A DNA stretch of 17,504 bases. It comes from JBDSGC01 sp046594105 (lineage in GTDB: Bacteria > Acidobacteriota > Thermoanaerobaculia > Gp7-AA8). A program made the translations under genes and the position numbers. Below the pieces are notes generated by a model. The model did not search any database and was not told the origin of the DNA. It was given only the letters and a program-made list of their open reading frames with translations. This document shows, in pieces, positions 1-7,724 of this stretch (the stretch's first letter is position 1; the number at the start of each line of letters is the position of its first letter). Where the stretch lies: the NCBI GenBank assembly GCA_046594105.1, contig JBKJQB010000350.1, positions 1 to 17,504 on the forward strand, in the 5' to 3' direction.

Positions 1-758
1 GGATCGAGGTAGGCAACGACGCGGGCGTCGCTGAATGCGGACGTCCGGTAGGCCTCCCGGACGTGCTCCAGCTCTTTCGGTCCGGTCTGATGAACGATGT
101 CCAGCCGTCCTTTCAAGCGGGACAGGAACAGCAGCGCCCCGGTCATGGCATCGTTGATCGTCTTGGAACCCTGGGAACCGCCGAAGATGAGCAGGCGGAT
201 CCGCGCGCCGTCGGCCGCGCCAATCGGCCGTGCCGACGCCGCGGTGAAGAACTCCTGCCGCACCGGGTTGCCGGTCACCACGCCATCGGTCCGCTGGAGA
301 CGGGGCAGAGCGCCCGCGAATGCGACGGCGACGGTCTGGACGAAACGAGCCAGGATGCGGTTGGTCAATCCCGGATAGGCGTTCTGCTCGTGGATGGCCG
401 TGGGAATCCCTCGCATCCGCGCGGCCGCGAGCACCGGTCCCGAGGCATAGCCGCCCACTCCCAGCACCATGCCTGGTCGGTGCCGCCCCAGCAGTCCCCA
501 GGCCTGGAAGAAGCCAACCGGCAGGCGGGCCAGATTCTTTGCCAGCTCCAATGGACCTTTTCCCTGCAGTCCGCCCACGGAGATCAGTTCCAGCGGAAAG
601 CCGGCTTTGGGGACGATGGTCTTCTCCAGTCCGCGTGCGGTCCCTACGAAAATCACGTTCCGGCCATCACCTCGACTGACGAATTCCTGCGCGATGGCGA
701 TGGCAGGGTAGATGTGCCCCCCCGTTCCGCCGCCCGCGATCATCAGAGTCCTGGACAT
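1..758 (-). CDS. murG: MurG, UDP-GlcNAc:undecaprenyl-PP-MurNAc-pentapeptide GlcNAc transferase (3' end cut off)
   Basis: This enzyme adds GlcNAc to lipid I to give lipid II on the inner face of the cytoplasmic membrane. My translation from the ATG at 758-756 begins MSRTLMIAGGGTGGHIYPA, with the GGGTGGH glycine loop of the N-domain. It continues with GVGGYASGP, then IHEQNAYPGLTNR (acceptor side), then a FGGSQGSKTIND segment matching the conserved GGSQGA region that opens the C-domain. About 252 codons are present; the family is usually about 350-370 residues, so the UDP-GlcNAc-binding C-terminal part lies beyond the left edge. A strong GGAGGT lies five bases before the ATG and fixes the start. 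It is the tenth gene of the dcw run, after ftsW and a 195-bp spacer. No frameshift is visible. Identification is secure. Confidence 0.96.
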   Translation of the reverse strand, partial: MSRTLMIAGGGTGGHIYPAIAIAQEFVSRGDGRNVIFVGTARGLEKTIVPKAGFPLELISVGGLQGKGPLELAKNLARLPVGFFQAWGLLGRHRPGMVLGVGGYASGPVLAAARMRGIPTAIHEQNAYPGLTNRILARFVQTVAVAFAGALPRLQRTDGVVTGNPVRQEFFTAASARPIGAADGARIRLLIFGGSQGSKTINDAMTGALLFLSRLKGRLDIVHQTGPKELEHVREAYRTSAFSDARVVAYLD

Positions 759-953
759 TGCGCACCTCCGGAAGACCGGCCCGGCCTCCCGACAACCAGT
801 TGCTGCGTGGATAAATGGGGACCTGCGAAGTCGCGAGATCTCAATGGCCGATTCACGATGCGGAGTCCTTCGACGGCGGCGCCGCGTTGTGCGTCGTCCG
901 CCCTCGTCCACTCCATCCCGTTCCAGCCATTCACGCCCATCACACCCCTCACG

Positions 954-2048
954 TCAGCTCGATTGTTGCGACAGATTCAGAAGAATTCCGACTGCGATCA
1001 GACTGGTCATCAGCGAAGACCCGCCGTAGCTCACCAGTGGCAGAGGCAGGCCTTTGGTCGGGAGCAGGCAGAGGGCCACGCTCACGTTGATCAGCACCTG
1101 GATGGCGATCAACAGCGTGAAGCCCAGCGCTGCGTAGAACTCGAAACGGCCATGCGCGTGGCGCGTCAGGCGGTAGCCGCGCCAGACCAGGAAGGCGAAA
1201 ATCGCCAGCAGCCCGAATGCGCCGATGAAGCCCAGCTCCTCGCCGATGATGGAGTAGATGAAGTCGGTATGCGGCTCCGGAAGGAAGAACAGTTTCTGCC
1301 TCCCGTTGCCGATGCCCAGTCCGCGCAGCCCGCCGGTGCCCACGGCAATCAGGCTCTGCATGGCCTGGAATCCCTTTCCCAGCGGATCGGCCTCCGGATT
1401 CAGGAACGTGAACAGACGATCGCGGCGATAGGCAGTGTTCACGATCAGCATGGCTGCCGCGGGAACCAGCATCATGGCGAAGATGGCGATGCGGTTCCAG
1501 GCGATGCCTGCCGCGAAGATCATCCCCACCGCAACGAGGATGATGGTGGTGGCGGTGCCGAAATCCTCGAGGACGATGAGGCCGCCAAACAGGGCCAGCA
1601 CCGCCCCCAGCGGGAGCAGGGTGGCCGTGACCTCGTTGATCCGTTCCTCACGCTGCGCGAGAAACGCCGCCAGGAAGAGGATGAGCACCGGCTTGGCAAA
1701 CTCCGAGGGTTGCACCTGGAACATCGGGAAGACGATCCATCGGTGACGCCCGTTGATGGCCGGCTGGAACATGACCAGGATCAGTGCGGCCAGCACGCCG
1801 ATCATCAGCGCCGCGATCACCCGCCGGTCGCGCAGCCGCGACGTGTCGACGTGCATCAGGGTCAGCATGACCGCGCCGCCCGCCAGCAGCCAGAGGCACT
1901 GGCGCGTCAGGAAGTAGTAGGGCGATTCCGCCCCCACCTTCTGCGTGGTGATCATGGCGGAGGCTGAATAGATCATCACCAGGCCGATCACGATGATCAG
2001 CATGGCTGCACCGAACAGGTAACTGTCGTAACTGAGTTTGCGGCTCAT
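954..2048 (-). CDS. ftsW: FtsW, SEDS-family septal peptidoglycan glycosyltransferase
   Basis: This is a polytopic inner-membrane protein that polymerises lipid II glycan at the septum together with the transpeptidase FtsI. The 364-residue protein has about ten hydrophobic segments. SEDS signatures are NGRHRWI (99-105), QPSEFAKP (113-120), LEDFGT (160-165; usually QPDFGT or EPDFGT), the PHTDFIYS loop with the presumed catalytic Asp262, and PLVSYGGSS (337-345) near the C-terminus. The ATG at 2048 has AAGGA six bases upstream. RodA is the obvious alternative within the family, but the position between murD and murG and the PHTDFIYS loop favour FtsW. Its stop lies 195 bp before murG and its start 31 bp after murD. 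The proline of the usual PDFGT motif is replaced by Glu161. Confidence 0.96.
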   Translation of the reverse strand: MSRKLSYDSYLFGAAMLIIVIGLVMIYSASAMITTQKVGAESPYYFLTRQCLWLLAGGAVMLTLMHVDTSRLRDRRVIAALMIGVLAALILVMFQPAINGRHRWIVFPMFQVQPSEFAKPVLILFLAAFLAQREERINEVTATLLPLGAVLALFGGLIVLEDFGTATTIILVAVGMIFAAGIAWNRIAIFAMMLVPAAAMLIVNTAYRRDRLFTFLNPEADPLGKGFQAMQSLIAVGTGGLRGLGIGNGRQKLFFLPEPHTDFIYSIIGEELGFIGAFGLLAIFAFLVWRGYRLTRHAHGRFEFYAALGFTLLIAIQVLINVSVALCLLPTKGLPLPLVSYGGSSLMTSLIAVGILLNLSQQSS

Positions 2049-2079
2049 GAGCGGTCCTTCGGCATGGACGCGGTCCGGT

Positions 2080-3390
2080 TCATAGGGCCCGCACCAGAGT
2101 CTCGAAGTGCTCGCCGCGATGTTCGAAGTTGCGGTACTGATCGAAGCTGGCGCAGGCAGGCGAGAGGAGCACGGTGTTTCCGGTCGACGCGTTTTCGGCA
2201 GCCCACCCGACCGCCTTCTCCAGGTCGCCGGCGGGGACGATGGGACAGCTTCCCTCCAGAGCCTCAGCGATCCGCCCGGCAGCCGCTCCGATGGTGAGCA
2301 CGGTGCGGGTTTTCTCCTGGACCATGTCGCGCATGCGCTCGAATTCGCCGGCCTTGTCCTTGCCTCCGAGAATGAGGATCACGCTGTGGGCTGAGAATCC
2401 CTCCAGCGACTTGAGTGTGGCATCCACATTGGTGCCTTTGGAGTCGTTGACCCAGCGCACGCCGTCGCGCTCGCGCACCAGCACCATCCGGTGTGGCAGT
2501 CCCTGAAACGATCCGAAGGCAATCTGCACGCTCAAATCGTCGACCCCGGAGGCGCGGGCGGCCAGCCATGCGGCAAGTGCGTTCTCCACGTTCGCCGCTC
2601 CCTGCAGGGCCAGCGAAGAACGGGGAATCCTTCGCTCCTGGCCATCGATCCTTGTCACCAGATCATCACCTTCCAGACAGGCGCCCTGCTCCACCTTCTC
2701 CGAGGCCGAGAAGCGCCAGTTGCGGACATGGGGAGCTGGAGACCCGCCAAGGCGATCGGTGGCGTTGATGATGGCCACGTCTCCGGCACTCTGATTCCGA
2801 AAGACCCGGTATTTGGCAGCAGCGTAGGCTTCGAAGTTTTCATACCGATCCATGTGATCGGGAGTGATGTTGAGCAGCAGCGCGACGTCCGCATGAAACG
2901 TGTCCACCGTCTCCAGCTGGAATGAGGACAACTCCAGCACGTACGTTCGCGGCCTTTCCTGATCGATGGCCGAGATGAGCGGAGTTCCGATGTTCCCCGC
3001 CACGATGGGCTGCCTTCCGCCGACCTTGAGGATCTCGCCGATGAGGGCCGTGGTGGTGCTCTTGCCGTTCGAACCGGTGATGGCGATGACCGGTCCACGC
3101 AGGTGACGAAAGGCCAGCTCGATCTCTCCGACCACAGGAATGGCCAGGATCGCGGCGCGCTTCACCAGTGGAACGGTCAGCGGCACTCCCGGGCTGATGA
3201 CCACCAGCCGGACGCCATCGAGCAGCGCGTCGCCCTGGTGACCGAAGGAACGCCGCACCGAGTCGGCCAGAGAGTCGGGCAGATCGGGGCTGGCGTTCGC
3301 GTCGGTGAGGCAAACCTCCTCACCGCGAGCGGCCAGAAAGTTCGCCGCGGCGACGCCCGATCGTCCCGCTCCGATCACCAGCGTCTTCAT
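2080..3390 (-). CDS. murD: MurD, UDP-MurNAc-L-alanine:D-glutamate ligase
   Basis: This is the cytoplasmic ATP-dependent ligase that adds D-Glu to UDP-MurNAc-L-Ala. The 436-residue protein starts with a Rossmann-like MKTLVIGAGRSG. It carries the Mur-ligase P-loop GSNGKST (106-112), VLELSSFQLET (151-161), NITPDHMDRY (174-183), VNDSKGTNVDAT (314-325), ILGGKDKAGEF (340-350) and the MurD-specific SPACASFDQYRNFEHRG near the C-terminus. The length is normal for the family. The frame stays open upstream to 3480, but those 30 residues are Arg/Gly-rich and unlike MurD. The ATG at 3390 begins exactly at the conserved beta strand and has GGGGGAG eight bases upstream, so I start there. A 121-bp GC-rich spacer separates it from mraY. 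All catalytic motifs are intact. Confidence 0.97.
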   Translation of the reverse strand: MKTLVIGAGRSGVAAANFLAARGEEVCLTDANASPDLPDSLADSVRRSFGHQGDALLDGVRLVVISPGVPLTVPLVKRAAILAIPVVGEIELAFRHLRGPVIAITGSNGKSTTTALIGEILKVGGRQPIVAGNIGTPLISAIDQERPRTYVLELSSFQLETVDTFHADVALLLNITPDHMDRYENFEAYAAAKYRVFRNQSAGDVAIINATDRLGGSPAPHVRNWRFSASEKVEQGACLEGDDLVTRIDGQERRIPRSSLALQGAANVENALAAWLAARASGVDDLSVQIAFGSFQGLPHRMVLVRERDGVRWVNDSKGTNVDATLKSLEGFSAHSVILILGGKDKAGEFERMRDMVQEKTRTVLTIGAAAGRIAEALEGSCPIVPAGDLEKAVGWAAENASTGNTVLLSPACASFDQYRNFEHRGEHFETLVRAL

Positions 3391-3474
3391 GCGGAGGGCT
3401 CCCCCTGCCTTCCATGGCCAGGCCGACCGGAACGCCAGGAGCATCCGCGCGCGCACATCCCCTGCCGCCGCATG

Positions 3475-3499
3475 CCCCACCGCCCGTCACACCCCGCCC
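3475..3499 (-). other. G-run cluster in the mraY-murD spacer (possible RNA G-quadruplex)
   Basis: On the minus (mRNA) strand this 25-base stretch, about a dozen bases after the mraY stop, has four runs of three or four G (complements of 3497-3499, 3492-3495, 3483-3485 and 3475-3478). The intervening loops are 1, 6 and 4 bases. That fits the standard G3+N1-7 quadruplex pattern. Whether it folds or acts on murD expression is not known from sequence, and a GC-rich spacer can give such runs by chance. Confidence 0.4.
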
Positions 3500-3511
3500 G
3501 CGCCGGCATGA

Positions 3512-4600
3512 TCACCTCAGCTTCAACGTCGACAGACTCACCAGCGCGAAGATGATGGCGATGATCCAGAACCGCACCACGACTTTGGTTTCGCGCCATC
3601 CAGCCAGCTCGAAGTGATGATGGAGCGGCGACATCTTGAAGATTCTCTTGCCGGTGAGCTTGAACGAGGCCACCTGCAGGACCACGGACATCCCTTCCAT
3701 CACGAACAGACCGCCGACCAGCCCGAGAAGAATCTCCTGCTTGATCATGACGGCCAGGCATCCGATGGCACCGCCGAGGGCCAGGGAGCCGACGTCACCC
3801 ATGAAGATCTCGGCGGGATGGGCGTTGAACCATAAAAATCCCAGTGAGGCCCCCACCATGGCCCCGCAGAAGACAGCGAGCTCACCGGCCTGGGGCACCC
3901 ACGCGATGTGCAGGTAGTCGGCCACGCGGAAGTTGCCCGCTGCATACGTGAGGATGGTGTAGGTCACGGCGACGATGAGCGTGGATCCGATGGCCAGCCC
4001 GTCCAGCCCGTCGGTCAGGTTCACACCGTTCGATGCGCCCACCAGGATCACGATGATGAAGGGAATGTAGAGAAAGCCGAGATTGAGGTGCAGCGTTTTG
4101 AAGAAGGGGAAGGTCAGCACCGTCGAGTAGTTGTTGTGGATTGCCGGCAGGTAGGCGATGGCCAGTCCCGCCGCCAGGGCCACGCCGATCTGCAGCGTGA
4201 ACTTCTCCTTTGACGTCAGTCCCTCGTTCTGCTTCTTGGTCAGCTTGCGGTAGTCGTCGATGAAGCCGATGGCCCCGTAAGCGAAGGTCACGAAGAGGAT
4301 GATCCAGATGTAAGGATTGCGGATATCCGCCCAGAGAATGGTCGGAATCAGGATGGCCACGTTGATCAGGATCCCGCCCATGGTGGGAGTCCCGGCCTTC
4401 TGCTGATGGGACTTCGGCCCTTCTTCGCGGATGAACTGACCGGCCTTGATCTCCTTCATGCGCTCGATCAGCCAGGGGCCGAGGATGAAGGAGATCACCA
4501 GGGCGGTGAGGGCGGCCCAGGCTGTGCGGAAGGTGATGTAGCGGAAGACGTTGAAGCCGGAGATCATCCCCCGAAGCGGATAGAGCAGGTAGTACAGCAT
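3512..4600 (-). CDS. mraY: MraY, phospho-MurNAc-pentapeptide translocase
   Basis: This integral membrane enzyme transfers phospho-MurNAc-pentapeptide from UDP to undecaprenyl phosphate, making lipid I. The 362-residue, multi-spanning protein has every family signature in order: KAGTPTMGGIL (68-78), GFIDDYRKL with the Asp115-Asp116 pair (112-120), NLTDGLDGLAIG (194-205), FNAHPAEIFMGDVGSLALGG with Asp268 (258-277), and the PLHHHFEL histidine loop (325-332). The length is typical. The ATG at 4600 has AAGGAG seven bases upstream. It follows murF after 61 bp that contain a CTCATG/CATGAG dyad (4619-4631). The placement murF-mraY-murD is the standard dcw order. Confidence 0.98.
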   Translation of the reverse strand: MLYYLLYPLRGMISGFNVFRYITFRTAWAALTALVISFILGPWLIERMKEIKAGQFIREEGPKSHQQKAGTPTMGGILINVAILIPTILWADIRNPYIWIILFVTFAYGAIGFIDDYRKLTKKQNEGLTSKEKFTLQIGVALAAGLAIAYLPAIHNNYSTVLTFPFFKTLHLNLGFLYIPFIIVILVGASNGVNLTDGLDGLAIGSTLIVAVTYTILTYAAGNFRVADYLHIAWVPQAGELAVFCGAMVGASLGFLWFNAHPAEIFMGDVGSLALGGAIGCLAVMIKQEILLGLVGGLFVMEGMSVVLQVASFKLTGKRIFKMSPLHHHFELAGWRETKVVVRFWIIAIIFALVSLSTLKLR

Positions 4601-4661
4601 CAGCGAACTCCTTCAGGACTCATGACATGAGGGAGTCTCCCGCCGTGATGATCGAATGGCT

Positions 4662-6020
4662 TCATGCTTCCTCCAGCGCGGTGACGATCCGGTCCAGACC
4701 GATGCCGCGCGATGCCTTGATCAGAACCAGGTCGTCCGGGCGAAGGAACGTCCGCAGAAAACCGGTGGTCGCCTCGGCGTCGTCGAAGTGATACAGCGAC
4801 TGCTCTCCGAATCCCGACTGCCGCGCACCATCGAGCAGCGACTTCGATCGGGGGCCCACTCCGATCACCACATCGATGCTCCTGGGGATGGCGGCGCCGG
4901 ACTCTCGGTGGTACTCGTGCTCCCGCTCTCCCAGCTCCAGCATGTCGCCGATGACGGCGATGCGCCTGCCGCTGACGCCGGCTTGCTCCATGAGCGTCAG
5001 GGCACTGGACAGCGCGTAGGGGTTGGAGTTGTAGGTGTCGTCGTAGAGAATCGCCTCGTTCCAGCGGACGATCACACCGCGGTGATACGCCGGTTTCAGC
5101 AGCGACACACCCTCGCGAATTCCTTCCCAGGAGATGCCGATGGCACGAGCGGTGGCGATGGCAGCCAGCAGGTTCTCCAGGTTATGGCGTCCGGGAAGAG
5201 AGAGCTCGAACTGGTGCCCCTCGACGCGGAAGGAGGTTCCCAGCAGCCCGCGCTCCTGGATGTTCTCCGCGCGCACATCAGCGGGGGCATCGATTCCGTA
5301 GGTGATGGTGATGCCCTCGAATCCTCGACCGATGTCCATCACGTAACGATTGTCGGCGTTGAGAACGACCGTGCCACCGGGCTTGAGGTTCTCCAGCAAT
5401 TCCCTCTTGGCCTCTGCGATTTTCTCGATGGTCCCGAAAAACTCGATATGCACCGGGCCGATGTTCGTGTAGACGCCAATGTCGGGACGGGTCAGGCCGG
5501 CCAGCTGAGCGATCTCGCCCCTGTGGTTCATGCCCATCTCGCTGACCACCACCTCGGCGTCGTCCGGCGTGTTGTCAATGCATAGCGGGCAGCCGATCAG
5601 ATTGTTGAAATTGCCCCAGGACTTGAACGTGCGCCGCTCCGTGCCCACCAGCGTGGCGATCATCTCTTTGGTGGTGGTCTTGCCGGCGGAACCGGTGATG
5701 GCAATCAGCAGGAAGTCCCCACGCTCGCGGATGGAGCGCGCCAGCTGCTGCAGGGCCACGGTGGTGTCGGCCACCCTGACCACGCCTTTGCCGGGCGGCA
5801 GATCGGCGGGAACCTCGCTGACCACGATGCCCTGGCCTGCCTGCAGCGCCTGCGCGGCGAACTGGTGTCCGTCGAGCCGGTCCCCCTGGATGGCGAAGAA
5901 GACCGAGCGGGGTTTCACCTCGCGACTGTCGATGACCACAGAGTCGAAGGAAACCTCGCCGCCCTGGACCACTTCGCCGCCGGCCATCTCGGCGAGGTGA
6001 CGGAAGGTCAATGTGGGCAT
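4662..6020 (-). CDS. murF: MurF, UDP-MurNAc-tripeptide:D-Ala-D-Ala ligase
   Basis: This is the cytoplasmic ligase that adds the D-Ala-D-Ala dipeptide and completes the UDP-MurNAc-pentapeptide. The 452-residue protein has the MurF N-domain (IDSREVKPRSVFFAIQGDR, about 30-48, followed by DGHQF), the P-loop GSAGKTTTKE (110-119), NFNNLIGCPL (137-146), EMGMNHRGEI (161-170), the DDTYNSNP motif (327-334) and VIGDMLELGE (356-365). The frame is open upstream to 6176, but the added 52 residues are encoded by the hairpin-bearing leader and look nothing like MurF. The ATG at 6020 begins at MPTLTFRHLAEMAGG and has GGGAGGG about seven bases upstream, so it is preferred. It may have its own promoter in the 210-bp spacer after murE, besides read-through from the cluster promoter. 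Confidence 0.97.
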   Translation of the reverse strand: MPTLTFRHLAEMAGGEVVQGGEVSFDSVVIDSREVKPRSVFFAIQGDRLDGHQFAAQALQAGQGIVVSEVPADLPPGKGVVRVADTTVALQQLARSIRERGDFLLIAITGSAGKTTTKEMIATLVGTERRTFKSWGNFNNLIGCPLCIDNTPDDAEVVVSEMGMNHRGEIAQLAGLTRPDIGVYTNIGPVHIEFFGTIEKIAEAKRELLENLKPGGTVVLNADNRYVMDIGRGFEGITITYGIDAPADVRAENIQERGLLGTSFRVEGHQFELSLPGRHNLENLLAAIATARAIGISWEGIREGVSLLKPAYHRGVIVRWNEAILYDDTYNSNPYALSSALTLMEQAGVSGRRIAVIGDMLELGEREHEYHRESGAAIPRSIDVVIGVGPRSKSLLDGARQSGFGEQSLYHFDDAEATTGFLRTFLRPDDLVLIKASRGIGLDRIVTALEEA

Positions 6021-6060
6021 CGTGAAGCCCTCCCTTCCTGCTGGCTGCCCATCGTGCTGA

Positions 6061-6175
6061 TGTTCTGTTCCGGCTCCGCCGTGCTTCGTCGATCGAGGCC
6101 CTTCCCCCGAAGCTGCCCGACGATCGCCATCCATCCACCCGCACCCGAAACGATCGACGAAGCCGGAACAGAACA
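6061..6175 (-). repeat. Large inverted repeat in the murF leader
   Basis: A continuous 25-base arm (6151-6175) is the exact reverse complement of 6061-6075 plus 6086-6095, the second arm being interrupted by ten extra bases (6076-6085). The loop is 55 bases. As RNA on the minus strand it would form a long hairpin with a ten-base bulge, starting about 12 bases after the start site predicted from the upstream promoter and ending 40 bases before the murF ATG. There is no T-tract, so it does not look like a simple intrinsic terminator. It could be an mRNA-stabilising or attenuating structure, or a remnant of a small mobile repeat. Confidence 0.75.
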
Positions 6176-6193
6176 CCTATCCGATGGCAGTAA

Positions 6194-6223
6194 ATGATAA
6201 AACGATTTGGTCATAGATTTCAA
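6194..6223 (-). promoter_or_regulatory. Candidate internal sigma70-type promoter for murF
   Basis: On the minus strand, just after the murE stop, TTGAAA (6223-6218; five of six to TTGACA) is followed after 18 bases by TATCAT (6199-6194; five of six to TATAAT). The predicted start is near 6187, giving a leader of about 167 bases before murF. It sits in an AT-rich island (about 35% GC by hand count over 6181-6280) that stands out against the GC-rich surroundings. This is the best promoter-like match I found inside the dcw run. No experimental support can be read from sequence. Confidence 0.55.
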
Positions 6224-6230
6224 CACCATT

Positions 6231-7724
6231 TCATATCTCTTTGTGAGAAATTTTTTCGTGACGTGTTTTCAATGCGAACTGCGCTTCTTCCCGATCGTCG
6301 AAGTGCAGGATCTGATCGCCCACCACCTGGTAGGACTCATGACCCTTGCCGGCGATCACCACCACGTCTCTGGCAGTCGCTTCCAGCAGCGTCCGGGCGA
6401 TGGCCTCGCGGCGGTCAACAATCCGCACGAAGTTCCCCGCCCCGGCCATTCCCGACTCGATGTCGTCGAGGATTGCTTCCGGTTTCTCGCTGCGCGGATT
6501 GTCGCTGGTGAGCACGACGGAATCGGCCAGCCTTGCCGCGATAGCGCCCATCTTGGCCCGCTTGTCCCGGTCCCGATCGCCTCCGCAGCCGAAGAGGACC
6601 ACCACCCTCCGTCCGGCGGAGAGATCCCTGACCGCATGCAGCAGCTTCTCCAGCGCGTCGGGCTTGTGCGCATAGTCCACCAGCACCGTCGGTCCGTCCG
6701 CATCCGCCGAAGGCACCGTTTCGAAGCGTCCACGGACCGACTGCAGAGTGCGGATTCCCTCCTCGATCGTCTCCACCGGAATGCCCACTGTCAATGCCGC
6801 CCCGATCGCCCCCATCCAGTTGGAGAGGTTCGGCGCTCCCAGCAGATTCGACTGAACCCGGACGGCGCCCACCGGCGTCCTCACCGTGCCGTGCAAACCG
6901 GTCACGTCAATGCGGAAGCCTTCCTGCGGATGAATGTCGGCCTCCGGACTGCTACCGAAGGTCATGGCCGTCGCGCCCAGTTCTGCGGCCAGCCGGCCAC
7001 CGTACGGGTCGTCCACGTTGATGACGGCAGTCTTTCTCGACCGGTCGATCTGATCGAAAAGCATTCGCTTCGCCGAGAAGTAATCCTCGAAGTCCTTGTG
7101 GAAGTCGAAGTGATCCTGCGAGAGATTCGTGAACACGCCTGCAGCGAACCGGATCCCCAGGGTGCGTTTCAGCGACAGCGCGTGCGAGGAAACCTCCATC
7201 ACGGCATGGCGCACCTTTGCTGCAACCATCTTGGCGAACCACTGCTGCAGAACGATGGCGTCGGGGGTGGTGCGGTCCGCCACCAGCCGCTCCTCTCCAG
7301 CCCGGTATTCGATGGTCCCGATGAGACCGACTGGCTGGCCGGCAGCATCGAACACCGATTCGATCATCTTGGTGGTGGTGGTCTTCCCCGAGGTCCCGGT
7401 CACGCCGACGAGGGAAATCTTCGAAGCGGGCCGACCGTAGAAATTCGCGGCGATCAGAGCCAGTGTTCCGCGGGCATCGGCAACCTGCACCACCGTCTGG
7501 CCGCCCGAGCCGGTCGATGCATCCTCGGTCACGATCGCTGCCGCCCCCTTCTGGACCGCGGCCTCGATGAACCTTGCACCGTCGGTTTTCAGCCCGGGGA
7601 TGGCCACGAACAGCGTACCCGTGGCCACCAGGCGGGAATCGCTGGCCACCGCGGCGATCTCGACATTGGTGTCCCCCGCGATCGAGCGGACCGGCACGTC
7701 CTGCAGAACGTCGCGCAGTTTCAT
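6231..7724 (-). CDS. murE: MurE, UDP-MurNAc-L-Ala-D-Glu:meso-diaminopimelate ligase
   Basis: This cytoplasmic ligase adds the third stem-peptide residue. The 497-residue protein has the P-loop TGTSGKTTTTK (109-119), TTPDA (152-156), EVSSHAL (177-183), FTNLSQDHFDFH (198-209), Lys219 in the SAKRMLFD segment (the carbamylated-lysine position), VDYAHKPDALE (349-359), GCGGDRDRDKRAKMG (379-393) and AGKGHE (458-463). The DNPR motif at 408-411 is the signature of meso-diaminopimelate-specific enzymes, so the wall should be of the mDAP type. The start ATG at 7724 overlaps the ftsI stop as ATGA, with GGAAGG six bases upstream, implying translational coupling. The last dozen codons (KTRHEKISHKEI) are AT-rich, unlike the rest, because they run into the AT-rich promoter island. 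Confidence 0.97.
   Translation of the reverse strand: MKLRDVLQDVPVRSIAGDTNVEIAAVASDSRLVATGTLFVAIPGLKTDGARFIEAAVQKGAAAIVTEDASTGSGGQTVVQVADARGTLALIAANFYGRPASKISLVGVTGTSGKTTTTKMIESVFDAAGQPVGLIGTIEYRAGEERLVADRTTPDAIVLQQWFAKMVAAKVRHAVMEVSSHALSLKRTLGIRFAAGVFTNLSQDHFDFHKDFEDYFSAKRMLFDQIDRSRKTAVINVDDPYGGRLAAELGATAMTFGSSPEADIHPQEGFRIDVTGLHGTVRTPVGAVRVQSNLLGAPNLSNWMGAIGAALTVGIPVETIEEGIRTLQSVRGRFETVPSADADGPTVLVDYAHKPDALEKLLHAVRDLSAGRRVVVLFGCGGDRDRDKRAKMGAIAARLADSVVLTSDNPRSEKPEAILDDIESGMAGAGNFVRIVDRREAIARTLLEATARDVVVIAGKGHESYQVVGDQILHFDDREEAQFALKTRHEKISHKEI

Noticed and set aside
743..952. 69-codon minus-strand frame between ftsW and murG
   Set aside because: Low-complexity G-rich spacer translation; it overlaps the murG start and has no motif.
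63..1967. 634-codon open frame on the plus strand over murG and ftsW
   Set aside because: It is exactly antisense to two secure genes. The product is rich in Gln, His, Arg and Asp with no recognisable motif, which is the usual shadow in GC-rich DNA.
3391..3480. 30-residue extension of murD
   Set aside because: Arg/Gly-rich, not found in MurD; the ATG at 3390 matches the family start and has a ribosome site.
4619..4631. CTCATG/CATGAG dyad in the murF-mraY spacer
   Set aside because: Only six-base arms with a one-base centre and no promoter nearby; readily due to chance.
6021..6176. 52-residue N-terminal extension of murF
   Set aside because: Encoded by the hairpin leader, unlike MurF. The ATG at 6020 has a good ribosome site and begins at the conserved start.
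6008..6229. 73-codon small frame starting just after murE and overlapping the murF start
   Set aside because: Considered as a leader peptide, but its codons come from the inverted repeat, it has no good ribosome site and no coding character.
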